Shown: piece by piece, positions 43,045-52,971 of the stretch
Layout: each line of letters begins with the position of its first letter
Numbering within the stretch: position 1 is the stretch's first letter
Assembly: GCF_000526935.1 (NCBI RefSeq)
Contig: NZ_JAHA01000006.1
Location: forward strand, 372,001-436,000
Origin: Butyrivibrio sp. FCS014
Lineage (GTDB): Bacteria; Bacillota; Clostridia; Lachnospirales; Lachnospiraceae
Length of the DNA: 64,000 bases
Direction: 5' to 3'
Program-made: the position numbers and the translations under genes
Notes under the pieces: generated by a model
Seen by the model: the letters and a program-made list of their open reading frames with translations, nothing else
Told to the model about the DNA's origin: nothing
Databases searched by the model: none

Positions 43045-46000
43045 ATGCGCAGTAATGAAATTGTTCGCGCAAAAAACTACATAAAAAAGCATGAGCGCCG
43101 CAAAAGGTGGATCGCCTTTGCGCTGTGTCTTTCTCTTTTGACAGGCACGCTCACACTGTATGGCCTCAACAAGCCCGCCACCGCCATGACTGCGGAGGGT
43201 GCAAAGAGCGTAGGACTTGTGCTTGAGACAGCTGATTCCGAATTCGAGGCCGGCCTTATTGAACAGACACAGGAGAACAAGGCTGAGAACGAGAACAATG
43301 ACGTCACTGAAGCAGAAGACAATGCCGCTTCCGGTTCAGGCGTCGAGGATCAGAAGGGCGAAGACAACAGCTCTGACGAGGCAGGTCTTGGCAGCGATAC
43401 AGACGATTCCGAAGATGGAAAAGAGTCATCTGCTGTAGCCGGAACTTCTGATGAAGAAGAGGAAGAGGCTGCCGATGAGGCAAGCAGCGAGGAAGCATCA
43501 GATGAGGCTTCAAAAGAGTCTTCAACAGAAGTAAAGGAAGACGTAGTCATCACTGTTCTCTACGTTGACGGCGAAGGTGAAGAGATCGCCGAGTCCAAGG
43601 AGCTCAATATCTCAGAGTGCTTCAATGTTAAGGAAGATACAAGAAGCTTTGAGGGATACATCTTCGATAAGGCTGTTATCGATGAGACAGAAGTTGTAAA
43701 GGTAACTAAGGAGTCTGACAAAGAAACAGAGCGCGCTTACTACCTGGCAGATACAGCAAACGGTGAGGAACTCGAGATCACAGAAGATGCTGAGCTGAAG
43801 CTGATATACAACAAAGTAAATGATGTAGATGAATTTGTATATGATCAGGACGGCATAAAGGTGACGGTTAAACTGTCAGATCCTACAATCCTTCCTGCAG
43901 GAGTTGAGCTTTCAGTAAAGGCTCTTGAAAAAGATTCAGAAGAGTATAACTACTTAGCATATATAGATGCTCTTAATGAGAGCGCTGAAGAGATAGCAAG
44001 AGCAAACGGCGAAGATACTCAGACAGAGTATGACGAAACAAATACATATCTCTTTGACATAGCATTTGTTCTTGATGGGATTGAATATGAACCCAAGGAC
44101 GGAACAGTTTCCGTTTCCATAGAGTTTACAGATAATCAGATCTCAGATGGACTTGATGCTAAGAAGGCCGAAGACATCTCCATCGTTCACCTTCCACTTA
44201 CAGAAGAGAAGATGCAGGAAGTAGCATCAACCAGTGAGGCTACGGATATCACATCTGCTGATATCAATGTTGAGATCATGGAGAACAGCAGTATTGAAAT
44301 CGGAGATGGCGGCGATATCGTAACCTTCGAGACTACTTCTTTCTCCGTATACGGTGCAATCAAGAGCAGCAGTGAGCACTCCTGGGTAGGAAATCAAGCT
44401 TACAGTGCCAGAGAGATAGTTGAGTGGCTGGGTGACTCCACACTCTTTGGTGTGGTTGCAGAAAGATACAATGGACATACTAACCACAGTGAAGCAAACA
44501 TTGCTGTAGGGAAGATCGAGAATATCCAGAATTACACAATCGGTATTTCGACCAGGGTATATACAGAACTTACAGAATACAAAGTAAAGGTAAACAAAGT
44601 TGTTCATGGATCTCCTAAGGTAGGAACATTCTATTTCGCACTGTTCTCTGATTCTGAAGGTAAGAAAAAGATAGGCGGAAGTGAATTCTCTATTACTACA
44701 GGTGCTGACGGAACAGGTTCCCATATCATTGATTTTGCTGATCTCAGCAAAAAGTATCCGGGCTTATATGTTTTCGAGCTTGATGGAGAAGGCGGAACCG
44801 CAGTCATGGAAGGCGGAACCGTTGGAAAGTACAAAGTTGCTTATGGTACTGACTATATCGCCGGAGTAACTGATGTAGCCAGATTCTTTAATGATAACTA
44901 CATCGTTGACATGAATGGCAACGATGTGGTCGATGCTCTCGAGAAGGTTGACGGTGCAACGATCTACACGCCCACAGGCTGGAACTCTTACATGGGCATT
45001 ACCTATCATGAACAGCAGGTATATGGTAAAAAACCTAATGGCGAATATGGGTTGACCAATTACACCAGAGAAGACTACGAGGGCAGAATGCCTGTTGACC
45101 ACACAGCTATGCTGAACGATGCCAAGATTACTTCAAGTAAGCTGGCTTATGCGGTTTCAACCGGTGATGTCGAAGTGGTAAACCTTGTGGGAACTAAAGA
45201 GAATGGCTCGTTGATGACTGACCTCAGTAAGTACTACTTCAATGTATCCAGCGATCCAAATGACTATGCGGTAAACACAGGATTTTCTCTTCCTGATAAT
45301 AAGCTCCTGTTAATAAATGTTGATCTTACAGATGCAACGAACTATACACTCAGCAAGATCAAGTACAACACAAAAGGAACAGGAGACTGGAGCCAGGCTG
45401 CAAATCACATCATCCTGAATCTTGTTAAAAGAGATGCTAACGGCGACTTCATTCCTTTTGACGGGGAGTTGACAGCTGATACAATGTCAGGAACGTTGAT
45501 AGCTCCTGAAGCTACTGTTCATGTGACCAGTTCCTACAGTGGAACGATTCTTGCAGACTATGTCGATAAAGTCTGCGAGATCCACAAGATGGACGTAAGA
45601 CGTTATCTTGATGAGCAGGCCACAGTAGATATCGTAAATGAAGGAAGTACCATTTATCCCTTCGAGATTGAAGCAAGGAAGCTTGTTGACGGCGACACTC
45701 CGGAACACGATGAGATATTCTCCTTCACTCTGAAATATTACAACGAAAAGACAAAGAGCTGGGATACCATTTCAGACAACATCAGGAATGACGGTGACAG
45801 GATAACATACAAGTTTGATGATCCTACCATATACGGAATGGAGTATGGAGAAGGAAACACCTATTACTTCCTGCTGACTGAGAATGATACGACAAGTGCT
45901 TATCACAAAGATGACAGTGGAATAGGCATAAAGGTTAAGTATTATCCCAAGACGGTTGCGGGAATAGTTACCGATTCCATAAATGAGATAAGTTACTACA

Positions 46001-47571
46001 GGATAAAAAATAGCCATGTTAGGAACCTTCTCAAGAAATTTGATGCAAAGTGGTTCGCTGATCCTATAACCAATGCCGCTGATGTTTTCTTCAATAACAT
46101 TAAAAAGGGTCCCTTCGATATACAGCTTTACAAGTATCTGGATGGCCAACTCCTTCCGGATTCATCGGACCTTAAGTTCAACTTCTGGGTAAGACTTTTG
46201 TATAAAGATGAAAACGGTATCGGTGTTGAGAAGGGAACAAACGGCAGTACCCAGACAAGATACAGATCCGCCAATTCTGTTCAGAATATAGGTGGAAGTA
46301 TCAGATACACGGTAGACCCGGATCTTTGGGAACTTGAAAAGGGAAAGACTTACTATTACCTCTTTATTGAGGGAAATGCAGAAGAGGGTAATACAGTATC
46401 TACTTCACTTGATAAGACACTCTTTGTAATAAAGGTTGACTATTATGTGGATGGCGTTACTATCCAAAAGGGCTATTACAAGATAAGTGATAGTGCGGAG
46501 ATAAGTGAAGTAAATAAAGTCCATCTGAACGCACTCAACTACTGTGATGCTTCACACGAAGTAACTGGTGAGGAAGCAGCTTTCAATAACAAGACCCTTA
46601 TCAAGCTTTCACTTGTTAAGCACTGGGATGACCTCGCGGACGATTCTTTTTCAGAGGACTGGACAACCGATAATATCTGGGATGTCACAGCAGTTGTAAA
46701 GAGAAGAGTTGAAGGTGGCCAGTACAAAGAGGTGAAAAGATATGTAATCACTTCTTCCGATTATCCTGAGGCAGGACATTCAAAAGAGGTCGTATTTGAT
46801 AACCTTCGGGCATACGATGATGACGGTAACAAGTACGAATACGCCGTAGATGAGTACTATAACGGCACGCAGCTTTTGCCACTGGCCTCCAAAGTTTACA
46901 ATGCCAAAGGAGAGCTCGTAAGCGAGGCTTACCTCAGGGAGAATTCAGTAGAGACTGTCAACGGCTACAAGCTCACAGAGTATGATACAAGTTACGATGA
47001 AAGAGGAAACATAAGTGTAGAGCTCACAAATACACCGTACCTTATCATCAGGAAGATATGGACCAAGAATGATCAGGAGATCCCTTATGCAGAGACCGAA
47101 GGCTACGGAAGCGTATTTGTTAATCTCTACCGGTCTTATCAGGACGGCCCGATGACACTTTATCAGAAAGCGATAATGCTCAGCTACGGTAATGAGTGGA
47201 CAGTTGAGATCCCTGTTTCGCGTAAGTATACCTACTCCATAGTTGAGTGTGATTCCACCGGCAACATCGAGTATGAAGAGAGCTCGCTGATTGTATATTA
47301 CAGCTACAACGACAGCAATGTTACAAAGCCGGATGATTACAGGCACGATCACGGATTTACCGATTACACCCAGTCAAGTACGAATTGGAAGCAGGTTTAT
47401 GTTCAGGGTGACAATTATCCCTTCATCATGCTGGCTGTTCAGAATGATAGGGGCGACAACGTCCTTCCCAGCGCAGGAGGTATGGGAACTATTCCATTGC
47501 TAGCCCTGGGAACTCTGCTGATAGCAATAGCGGCAGCAGGAATGTTGATTTTTAGAAAAAGAGACACTTGA
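43045..47571 (+). CDS. Giant LPXTG-type surface protein, likely pilus tip adhesin
   Basis: 1508 residues. Signal region (to about 50), an acidic Ser/Glu/Asp-rich segment (60-170), beta-rich domains, a choice-of-anchor-A-like region around 600-850 (VARFFNDNYIVDMNGNDVVD, MSGTLIAPEATVHV), then several Spy0128/FctA- or CnaB-like pilin domains (ARKLVDGDTPEHDEIFSFTL; ENDTTSAYHKDDSGIGIKVKY), and a C-terminal LPSAG sorting motif with membrane helix and RKR tail. Isopeptide bonds are probable in the repeat domains. It is the first and largest pilin of the operon and, by analogy with known pili, the tip protein. Confidence 0.88.
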   Translation: MRSNEIVRAKNYIKKHERRKRWIAFALCLSLLTGTLTLYGLNKPATAMTAEGAKSVGLVLETADSEFEAGLIEQTQENKAENENNDVTEAEDNAASGSGVEDQKGEDNSSDEAGLGSDTDDSEDGKESSAVAGTSDEEEEEAADEASSEEASDEASKESSTEVKEDVVITVLYVDGEGEEIAESKELNISECFNVKEDTRSFEGYIFDKAVIDETEVVKVTKESDKETERAYYLADTANGEELEITEDAELKLIYNKVNDVDEFVYDQDGIKVTVKLSDPTILPAGVELSVKALEKDSEEYNYLAYIDALNESAEEIARANGEDTQTEYDETNTYLFDIAFVLDGIEYEPKDGTVSVSIEFTDNQISDGLDAKKAEDISIVHLPLTEEKMQEVASTSEATDITSADINVEIMENSSIEIGDGGDIVTFETTSFSVYGAIKSSSEHSWVGNQAYSAREIVEWLGDSTLFGVVAERYNGHTNHSEANIAVGKIENIQNYTIGISTRVYTELTEYKVKVNKVVHGSPKVGTFYFALFSDSEGKKKIGGSEFSITTGADGTGSHIIDFADLSKKYPGLYVFELDGEGGTAVMEGGTVGKYKVAYGTDYIAGVTDVARFFNDNYIVDMNGNDVVDALEKVDGATIYTPTGWNSYMGITYHEQQVYGKKPNGEYGLTNYTREDYEGRMPVDHTAMLNDAKITSSKLAYAVSTGDVEVVNLVGTKENGSLMTDLSKYYFNVSSDPNDYAVNTGFSLPDNKLLLINVDLTDATNYTLSKIKYNTKGTGDWSQAANHIILNLVKRDANGDFIPFDGELTADTMSGTLIAPEATVHVTSSYSGTILADYVDKVCEIHKMDVRRYLDEQATVDIVNEGSTIYPFEIEARKLVDGDTPEHDEIFSFTLKYYNEKTKSWDTISDNIRNDGDRITYKFDDPTIYGMEYGEGNTYYFLLTENDTTSAYHKDDSGIGIKVKYYPKTVAGIVTDSINEISYYRIKNSHVRNLLKKFDAKWFADPITNAADVFFNNIKKGPFDIQLYKYLDGQLLPDSSDLKFNFWVRLLYKDENGIGVEKGTNGSTQTRYRSANSVQNIGGSIRYTVDPDLWELEKGKTYYYLFIEGNAEEGNTVSTSLDKTLFVIKVDYYVDGVTIQKGYYKISDSAEISEVNKVHLNALNYCDASHEVTGEEAAFNNKTLIKLSLVKHWDDLADDSFSEDWTTDNIWDVTAVVKRRVEGGQYKEVKRYVITSSDYPEAGHSKEVVFDNLRAYDDDGNKYEYAVDEYYNGTQLLPLASKVYNAKGELVSEAYLRENSVETVNGYKLTEYDTSYDERGNISVELTNTPYLIIRKIWTKNDQEIPYAETEGYGSVFVNLYRSYQDGPMTLYQKAIMLSYGNEWTVEIPVSRKYTYSIVECDSTGNIEYEESSLIVYYSYNDSNVTKPDDYRHDHGFTDYTQSSTNWKQVYVQGDNYPFIMLAVQNDRGDNVLPSAGGMGTIPLLALGTLLIAIAAAGMLIFRKRDT

Positions 47572-47642
47572 TAACACATTGGTTTATAGCCGTAGGGCTT
47601 AAACATAAAGAAAAAAAGAACAAGGTTCAAAGGAGAGGAAAA

Positions 47643-49307
47643 ATGAAAGGAATTAAGAAACTATTAACAGGTATTCTTGCAGCAACTCTTGCACTTACAA
47701 TGAACGTAACTGCATTTGCTACAGAGACAGAACCGGCAGAACAGATTTCCGTTGGCACAGTAAGTGTTGGAGAAGGAGAAGGCTCCATCACAGTTGCTTC
47801 AGCTGTTGCAGATGAGGTTTACAGTCTCTACAAGATCTTCGATTTCGAAGCTGCTACAAATGCAGACGGAACAAAGAGCAAAACAGAAGGTGTTTACACA
47901 ATTAAGTCAGACAGTCCCTGGTATGGATTTGTAACTTCAGATACAGCTAAGGCATATGTTAAGGTAACAACAGAGGGCGGCAAGAACTATGTTGCCTGGG
48001 TTAACACAGATACAACCAACAGCGTAACAGGAAATGATGAGACAGCTATCGCAGCTTTTGCAAAGGCAGCTTATGAGTATGCAAAGAATGTAGCTCCTAC
48101 AGCGCAGGTTAAGGCTGATAAAAAAAATAATGCTAAGTTCACAGGCGTTGACTATGGTTACTACATGGTTGGTTCTTCAGTAGGTGCTATCGTTGGTATC
48201 AACACAGCAACACCCGACGCAACCATCAAAGAGAAGAACGGCCAGCCTACATCCGAGAAGCAGGTTGAAGAGGATTCAACAGGTAAGCTTGGTGACAAGG
48301 ACGATGCAGATATTGGACAGACCGTAAACTTCCAGAGTACTGTTACAATTCCTGCAGGTGGAGCTCTTAATGTAGTATTCGAAGATGAGATGACAGCTTC
48401 TCTTACTCTTAAGGCTGATTCAATCAAGGTTTATGATAAAGATAACAAAGAAATCACTTCTTCAGTAGTTAAAGAGAATGGTATTTCCACATCAAAAGTT
48501 CTTTTTGAGAACGAAAAAGAGGGTGCACTTCTTCACGACAAATTCACAGTAGCCTTCAAGGACGATGTAACATCAGCTCTTAAAGAGGCTACAACATATA
48601 CAATCAAATACTCAGCAGTTCTTAACGAGAATGCAGTTGTAAGAGACGAGAACTCAACACAGGGTGAGTTTGGAACAGGCAACGACAACCATTCAAGAAT
48701 TACTTATGGTAACAATGGTCACACAGAGTGGGATTGGACAAGAACTTACACATATCCCATCAAACTTAAAAAGGTAAATGAGCAGGGTAAGGTTCTTCCC
48801 GGAGCAGTATTCACAATCGCACGTGCTACAGCTGAGAATGATATTCTTGCACTTGTTGAGATCAGTAAGGGAGATAAAGATACTGCTGCTATTTACAGAC
48901 TTCCTATGGAAGGCGAGAGGAATACTGTTACTGAGATGACAACTCCTGAGTCAGGTCTTATCACAATCAGCGGACTTGATGCAGATGCTTATGTACTTAC
49001 AGAGACAAAGGCTCCCGAGGGATACAACCTTCTTAAGGATCCTATCACAGTCACAATCAAATCAAACACAGCACCTACCAATGTTGGCCAGACTGATATC
49101 TCCGTAGTATACACAAGCTCAAGCGCTATAAAAGATGATAATGCAGAAGGAACATACACAGGAACACTTGATATCCTCAACCTTACAGGTACACTTCTTC
49201 CTTCAACAGGTGGAATCGGTACAACAATCTTCTACATCATCGGCGGTATCCTTATCGTTGCAGGTGTAGCTTACTTCATCCTTCGCAGAAAGGCTGATGC
49301 AGAGTAA
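47643..49307 (+). CDS. Major (shaft) pilin, SpaA-type isopeptide-forming
   Basis: 554 residues from ATG 47643; AGGAGAGG ribosome site. An in-frame upstream start would put 25 charged residues before the signal peptide. Signal peptide (GIKKLLTGILAATLALTMNV), fimbrial isopeptide domain, D2-type domain, and a C-terminal CnaB/SpaA domain (AVFTIARATAENDILALVEI; LTETKAPEGYNLL with the E-box). LPSTGG sorting signal, helix and RRK tail. Codon use is strongly biased, as for an abundant protein. The class C sortase gene follows, which would polymerise it through a pilin Lys. Confidence 0.92.
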   Translation: MKGIKKLLTGILAATLALTMNVTAFATETEPAEQISVGTVSVGEGEGSITVASAVADEVYSLYKIFDFEAATNADGTKSKTEGVYTIKSDSPWYGFVTSDTAKAYVKVTTEGGKNYVAWVNTDTTNSVTGNDETAIAAFAKAAYEYAKNVAPTAQVKADKKNNAKFTGVDYGYYMVGSSVGAIVGINTATPDATIKEKNGQPTSEKQVEEDSTGKLGDKDDADIGQTVNFQSTVTIPAGGALNVVFEDEMTASLTLKADSIKVYDKDNKEITSSVVKENGISTSKVLFENEKEGALLHDKFTVAFKDDVTSALKEATTYTIKYSAVLNENAVVRDENSTQGEFGTGNDNHSRITYGNNGHTEWDWTRTYTYPIKLKKVNEQGKVLPGAVFTIARATAENDILALVEISKGDKDTAAIYRLPMEGERNTVTEMTTPESGLITISGLDADAYVLTETKAPEGYNLLKDPITVTIKSNTAPTNVGQTDISVVYTSSSAIKDDNAEGTYTGTLDILNLTGTLLPSTGGIGTTIFYIIGGILIVAGVAYFILRRKADAE

Positions 49308-49377
49308 TAAATTTAGGGTATGAAAAAGTTGATATATATTTGAATCTTGTTTCTGAATAGAAACTGACTGTATCCTT

Positions 49378-49405
49378 CCGGAAAAAGAGACAGCTCTTTT
49401 TCCGG
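49378..49405 (+). terminator. Hairpin between major pilin and sortase genes
   Basis: Perfect 12-bp CCGGAAAAAGAG / CTCTTTTTCCGG with ACAG loop. There is no separate T-run beyond the stem. It may end part of the transcripts or protect pilin mRNA, giving pilin excess over sortase. Confidence 0.6.
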
Positions 49406-49446
49406 GAGATACAGGATTGATTCAAAAGAAATGTTACAATGATCTG

Positions 49447-50304
49447 ATGAACAAAAAGCTTAAGAAGTTAATACCGAACATAATATTCAGTGTTATTTTT
49501 CTGGTTGGACTGGCCATATTTCTTTATCCGTCGGTCAGCAACTATATCAATTCAAAGCACCAGAGCCGTGCGGTGGCATCCTACGATGCAGCCATAGCGG
49601 CGTTATCAAAAGAAGATTACACAAGATTCTGGGAGGCAGCAAAAGCGTACAACGAGGACCTCGCCAGGAAACCTCTTGACTTCACTCTTACGGAAGAAGA
49701 GAAAGAGGAATATGACAGCATTCTGGATCCCACGGGAACCGGAGTTATTGGTACAATAGAGATAGAAAATATCGGAGTAAACCTTCCAATCTACCACGGA
49801 ACCGAAGAGTCGGTCCTTCAGGTTGGAATCGGCCATCTGGAAGGGACCTCTTTTCCCACAGGAACCGAGTCTACCCATGTAGCTCTGTCGGGACACAGGG
49901 GATTGCCTTCCGCCAAACTTTTTACGGATCTGGATCAGATGATCGAGGGAGACACGTTCCTCCTTCACATAATGGACCAGACTTTTGCATATCAGGTAGA
50001 CCAGATTAAGATCGTTCTCCCCGAGGAGACCAATGATCTTATGAGGGTCAATGGAAAAGAATACGTCACGCTGGTGACCTGTACGCCCTACGGCGTCAAT
50101 ACTCACAGGCTCCTTGTTAGAGCGAAGCGTGTTGATTATAATGAAGAAACAAAGCTGATCGTACCTGCAGATGCGACCAGGTACGGAACCTTAATGGTTG
50201 CACCTTTTGTGGGTGCTCCGGCATTACTTGTAATATTTATCGTCTTCCTTATCATGACTTCCAAGTGGTCCCGCAGGAGGAGAAGCAGTAACAAAGTTTT
50301 ATGA
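49447..50304 (+). CDS. Class C (pilin-polymerising) sortase
   Basis: 285 residues from ATG 49447; a TTG at 49417 with GGGAG upstream is a real alternative start. N-terminal and C-terminal membrane helices (about 10-30 and 245-267) are typical of class C. A lid-like DPTG segment precedes the catalytic domain: His in ALSGHRGLP, Cys in TLVTCTPYG, Arg in HRLLVRAKR. It links pilin subunits through sorting signals and Lys residues, outside the membrane. Confidence 0.93.
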   Translation: MNKKLKKLIPNIIFSVIFLVGLAIFLYPSVSNYINSKHQSRAVASYDAAIAALSKEDYTRFWEAAKAYNEDLARKPLDFTLTEEEKEEYDSILDPTGTGVIGTIEIENIGVNLPIYHGTEESVLQVGIGHLEGTSFPTGTESTHVALSGHRGLPSAKLFTDLDQMIEGDTFLLHIMDQTFAYQVDQIKIVLPEETNDLMRVNGKEYVTLVTCTPYGVNTHRLLVRAKRVDYNEETKLIVPADATRYGTLMVAPFVGAPALLVIFIVFLIMTSKWSRRRRSSNKVL

Positions 50305-50312
50305 GGAATACT

Positions 50313-51446
50313 ATGAATAAGCTGAAGAATATTTATATTCGAATATCGGCGATCATTGTGGCGGTTCTGATGGCGATCATCGCTATTCCTTCACAAATGG
50401 TAAGTGCAGCCCCCAATACGTGGGCAAGCATTGACCTTGGAAAGAAGGGAAGTCTCACCATCACCCACTTTTCCGTGGATGAGGAACTGATGGAAAACGT
50501 CAGATCCTACATTTACCTTGTGGCCACTATTGATGAAAACGGCACTTATACCATTACAGATGAGTTTAAGGGCTGCTTTGATGACCCTGATTTCTTCAAC
50601 AATGATTTTAACTATGATGACTGGAAAGAATGTGTCGATTATCAGACTGAAAGTGATTCGGACAATCTCCAGACTTATATCAAAGAGAACGGCATCAAAG
50701 AAGTAGACAGCAAGGTATCAGACAGCAAAGGAAAGACCTGTTACACAGACCTTGAGCTCGGAATATATTATGTGCTCAGCGACAAGGTTGAAAAGGATGA
50801 TTATACACATTCATTTGTAAACTTTGTTTATCCCGTACCTATCCTTGAGTACGATGAAGCTACAGGACAGATTATCAAGAATTACAATCCTTCAGCTTCA
50901 CCCAAGAAGGCCAAGGTAAAGAACGATATTGTCGTTCACTGCCACCTTTATAAGAGATGGAATGACAGCGGAAATACCGACAAGAGACCCGCATCAGTAA
51001 CCTTCAACATCTATTGTGATGATGAGCTGATGGAGACAGTTACTCTTTCAGAATCTAACGGCTGGTCCTATGAGTGGTCCAATGAAGGCGTTCATACTTA
51101 TAATGTAGAAGAGGTTGGTATTGGAAGCGGATATAGTTCAGGAATAAGTATTTACCAGCAGGGACACGAATTCTGGTATACCTGCACCAACAGCTATACG
51201 CCCCCTGAGACACCGCCTGATACGCCTCCGGATACGCCGCCCGGTAATCCTCCGGAAACACCTGACACACCTGGAACGCCTGATTTTCCCGATGTTCTTG
51301 GAGCCATAAGAGAACTTCCCGCAGTTCTGGGTGCAAGAAGACTTCCCCAGACAGGACAGCTTTGGTGGCCCATTCCCATACTGGTGATCGCAGGAATAGT
51401 ATTTATAGTTAAAGGAATCAGAAAGAATAGAAAGAATGTTCAATAA
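50313..51446 (+). CDS. Minor pilin with CnaB domain and LPQTG anchor
   Basis: 377 residues from ATG 50313, preceded by GAGG; an ATG at 50301 overlaps the sortase stop and is possible. Signal peptide (IYIRISAIIVAVLMAIIA), an N-terminal pilin domain, a CnaB domain (HLYKRWNDSGNTDKRPASV), a Pro-rich spacer of PPDTPP-type repeats, then LPQTG, helix and KNRKN tail. Pro-rich tail plus LPxTG is typical of basal (anchor) pilins that reach the cell wall. Overlaps the next sortase by 11 bp. Confidence 0.88.
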   Translation: MNKLKNIYIRISAIIVAVLMAIIAIPSQMVSAAPNTWASIDLGKKGSLTITHFSVDEELMENVRSYIYLVATIDENGTYTITDEFKGCFDDPDFFNNDFNYDDWKECVDYQTESDSDNLQTYIKENGIKEVDSKVSDSKGKTCYTDLELGIYYVLSDKVEKDDYTHSFVNFVYPVPILEYDEATGQIIKNYNPSASPKKAKVKNDIVVHCHLYKRWNDSGNTDKRPASVTFNIYCDDELMETVTLSESNGWSYEWSNEGVHTYNVEEVGIGSGYSSGISIYQQGHEFWYTCTNSYTPPETPPDTPPDTPPGNPPETPDTPGTPDFPDVLGAIRELPAVLGARRLPQTGQLWWPIPILVIAGIVFIVKGIRKNRKNVQ

Positions 51447-52083
51447 AAGGAAATTAGGATATATCTACATTGCAATTGGAGTTGCCTTGATCTTCATGGC
51501 AGCTCTTTTGCTTAAGAACAATATTGATGAAAATACCGTTGCAGGTGCTGCTTCCGAGGAACTTCTTAACGAGGTTGTCGAGCAGATGCCCACAGTAGTT
51601 CTTGAGGCAGAGGATTCAGGACCTATGCCTGTTGTTAGTGTTGACGGCAGGAGCTTTGTGGGGACCGTACAGATCCCTTCTTTGGGACTTCTTTTGCCCA
51701 TTCAGGATGAGTGGAGCAAGGAGAATGCCAAGGTGGCTATATGCAGATACAAGGGTTCAGTGTATGACAACGACCTGATCGTCTGCGGCCACAACTATAC
51801 GGAGCACTTCGGAACCCTTGGTGAGCTGGAGATGGGAGCAGAGGTCATTGTGACTGACATGAATGGCAAGAGCTTTCATTTTGTGGTTTCAAACCTGGAG
51901 ACTCTCGGCGCCTATGATACTGAGGAGATGGAAGCAGGGCAATGTGATTTCACCATGTTTACCTGTACCCTGGGCGGTGCCAACCGTGTAACTGTTCGAT
52001 GCGAGGCAACAGGAGAGGTGAGTAAAACCGGTGAAGTTCCGGACATTCTGAAGGCAGTTGAAGAGAGCAAACACGTAAGATAG
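51436..52083 (+). CDS. Second sortase of the pilus operon
   Basis: 215 residues. N-terminal membrane anchor (8-28), then the beta-barrel catalytic domain with His in IVCGHNYTEHFG, Cys in MFTCTLGG and Arg in NRVTVRCEA. It lacks a C-terminal helix, unlike the class C enzyme, so it may anchor the finished pilus to the wall (housekeeping-type role, inferred). Last gene of the operon; no terminator recognised before mecA. Confidence 0.88.
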   Translation: MFNKRKLGYIYIAIGVALIFMAALLLKNNIDENTVAGAASEELLNEVVEQMPTVVLEAEDSGPMPVVSVDGRSFVGTVQIPSLGLLLPIQDEWSKENAKVAICRYKGSVYDNDLIVCGHNYTEHFGTLGELEMGAEVIVTDMNGKSFHFVVSNLETLGAYDTEEMEAGQCDFTMFTCTLGGANRVTVRCEATGEVSKTGEVPDILKAVEESKHVR

Positions 52084-52197
52084 ATATAAATTCTTAATGG
52101 AAATTTAAGCATCCCCTTCGTGGACAGTGTCTTGAATGAGTACTATAATTACAGTACAAGGAGTAATAGACTATCCACGGAGAGGAGATGATGCAGA

Positions 52198-52971
52198 GTG
52201 ATCATAGTAAAAATGAATGAAACCACAGTTGAGTGCAGTATCGCTGCATCTGAGCTCCATGAGATCGGGCTTACCCCTGAGGCTGTTATAAGCGGAGCGG
52301 AGAATACCACTTCCTTTTTTGCCCAGCTCAATAAAGAGGTGGGAGCGCAGCTGGATTATGACCCCGAGACCGAGGTCATGATGATGAGCAAGAACATGAT
52401 GATGGACGGCAGCGTTCGCATCTTTGCTGTAAAGATGAGCAACGACGACATTCAGAAGGCTACGGACCGCATTCGCGGCGCCGCTGAGACCGTGCTTAAG
52501 ATGCTGACACAGGAGCGGGTGGACGAGATCAAATCCAAGACCGGCAGGGACAAAGGCGTGGCCTTAAACGAAGTCATCACCAATGTCACCGATACTATCA
52601 ACAAGATCTACGGCCACGGCGAGCAGGACGAGATCGATCCCGAGAATGCAAGCTTCAGCTATCAGCCCCTTTCCGAATATGCCGGCTATATGATGGAGTT
52701 TGATAATCTTGAGGATGCAGCCCGCTTTTCCAAGGTGGTGCAGAAGCTTCCCATTGTGGATTCGGCGCTGTACAAGTACAAAGACAGGTTCTACCTCATG
52801 GCGGGGCTTATGTCCTCCAGAGACAGCATCATCTATGATATGCGAAGAGCTGGAGTTGAGTATTCCGAGATGCTGACGGTGAATTCTCCCGAGGCTATGC
52901 TGATACAGGAGCACGGCGAGTGCATCATAGCAGAGGATGCTGTGGTACATCTGGCGGATTTGGCTAAATGA
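52198..52971 (+). CDS. mecA: Adaptor protein MecA
   Basis: 257 residues with GTG start; MIIVKMNETTVECSI matches the family's N-terminal substrate-binding domain, and the C-terminal half (FSYQPLSEYAGYMMEFDNLEDAARFSKVV in parts) is the ClpC-binding domain. MecA recruits proteins to ClpC (10543 in this window) and helps assemble the ClpC hexamer. The middle linker is acidic. Its stop overlaps the next gene by 4 bp. Confidence 0.9.
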   Translation: MIIVKMNETTVECSIAASELHEIGLTPEAVISGAENTTSFFAQLNKEVGAQLDYDPETEVMMMSKNMMMDGSVRIFAVKMSNDDIQKATDRIRGAAETVLKMLTQERVDEIKSKTGRDKGVALNEVITNVTDTINKIYGHGEQDEIDPENASFSYQPLSEYAGYMMEFDNLEDAARFSKVVQKLPIVDSALYKYKDRFYLMAGLMSSRDSIIYDMRRAGVEYSEMLTVNSPEAMLIQEHGECIIAEDAVVHLADLAK

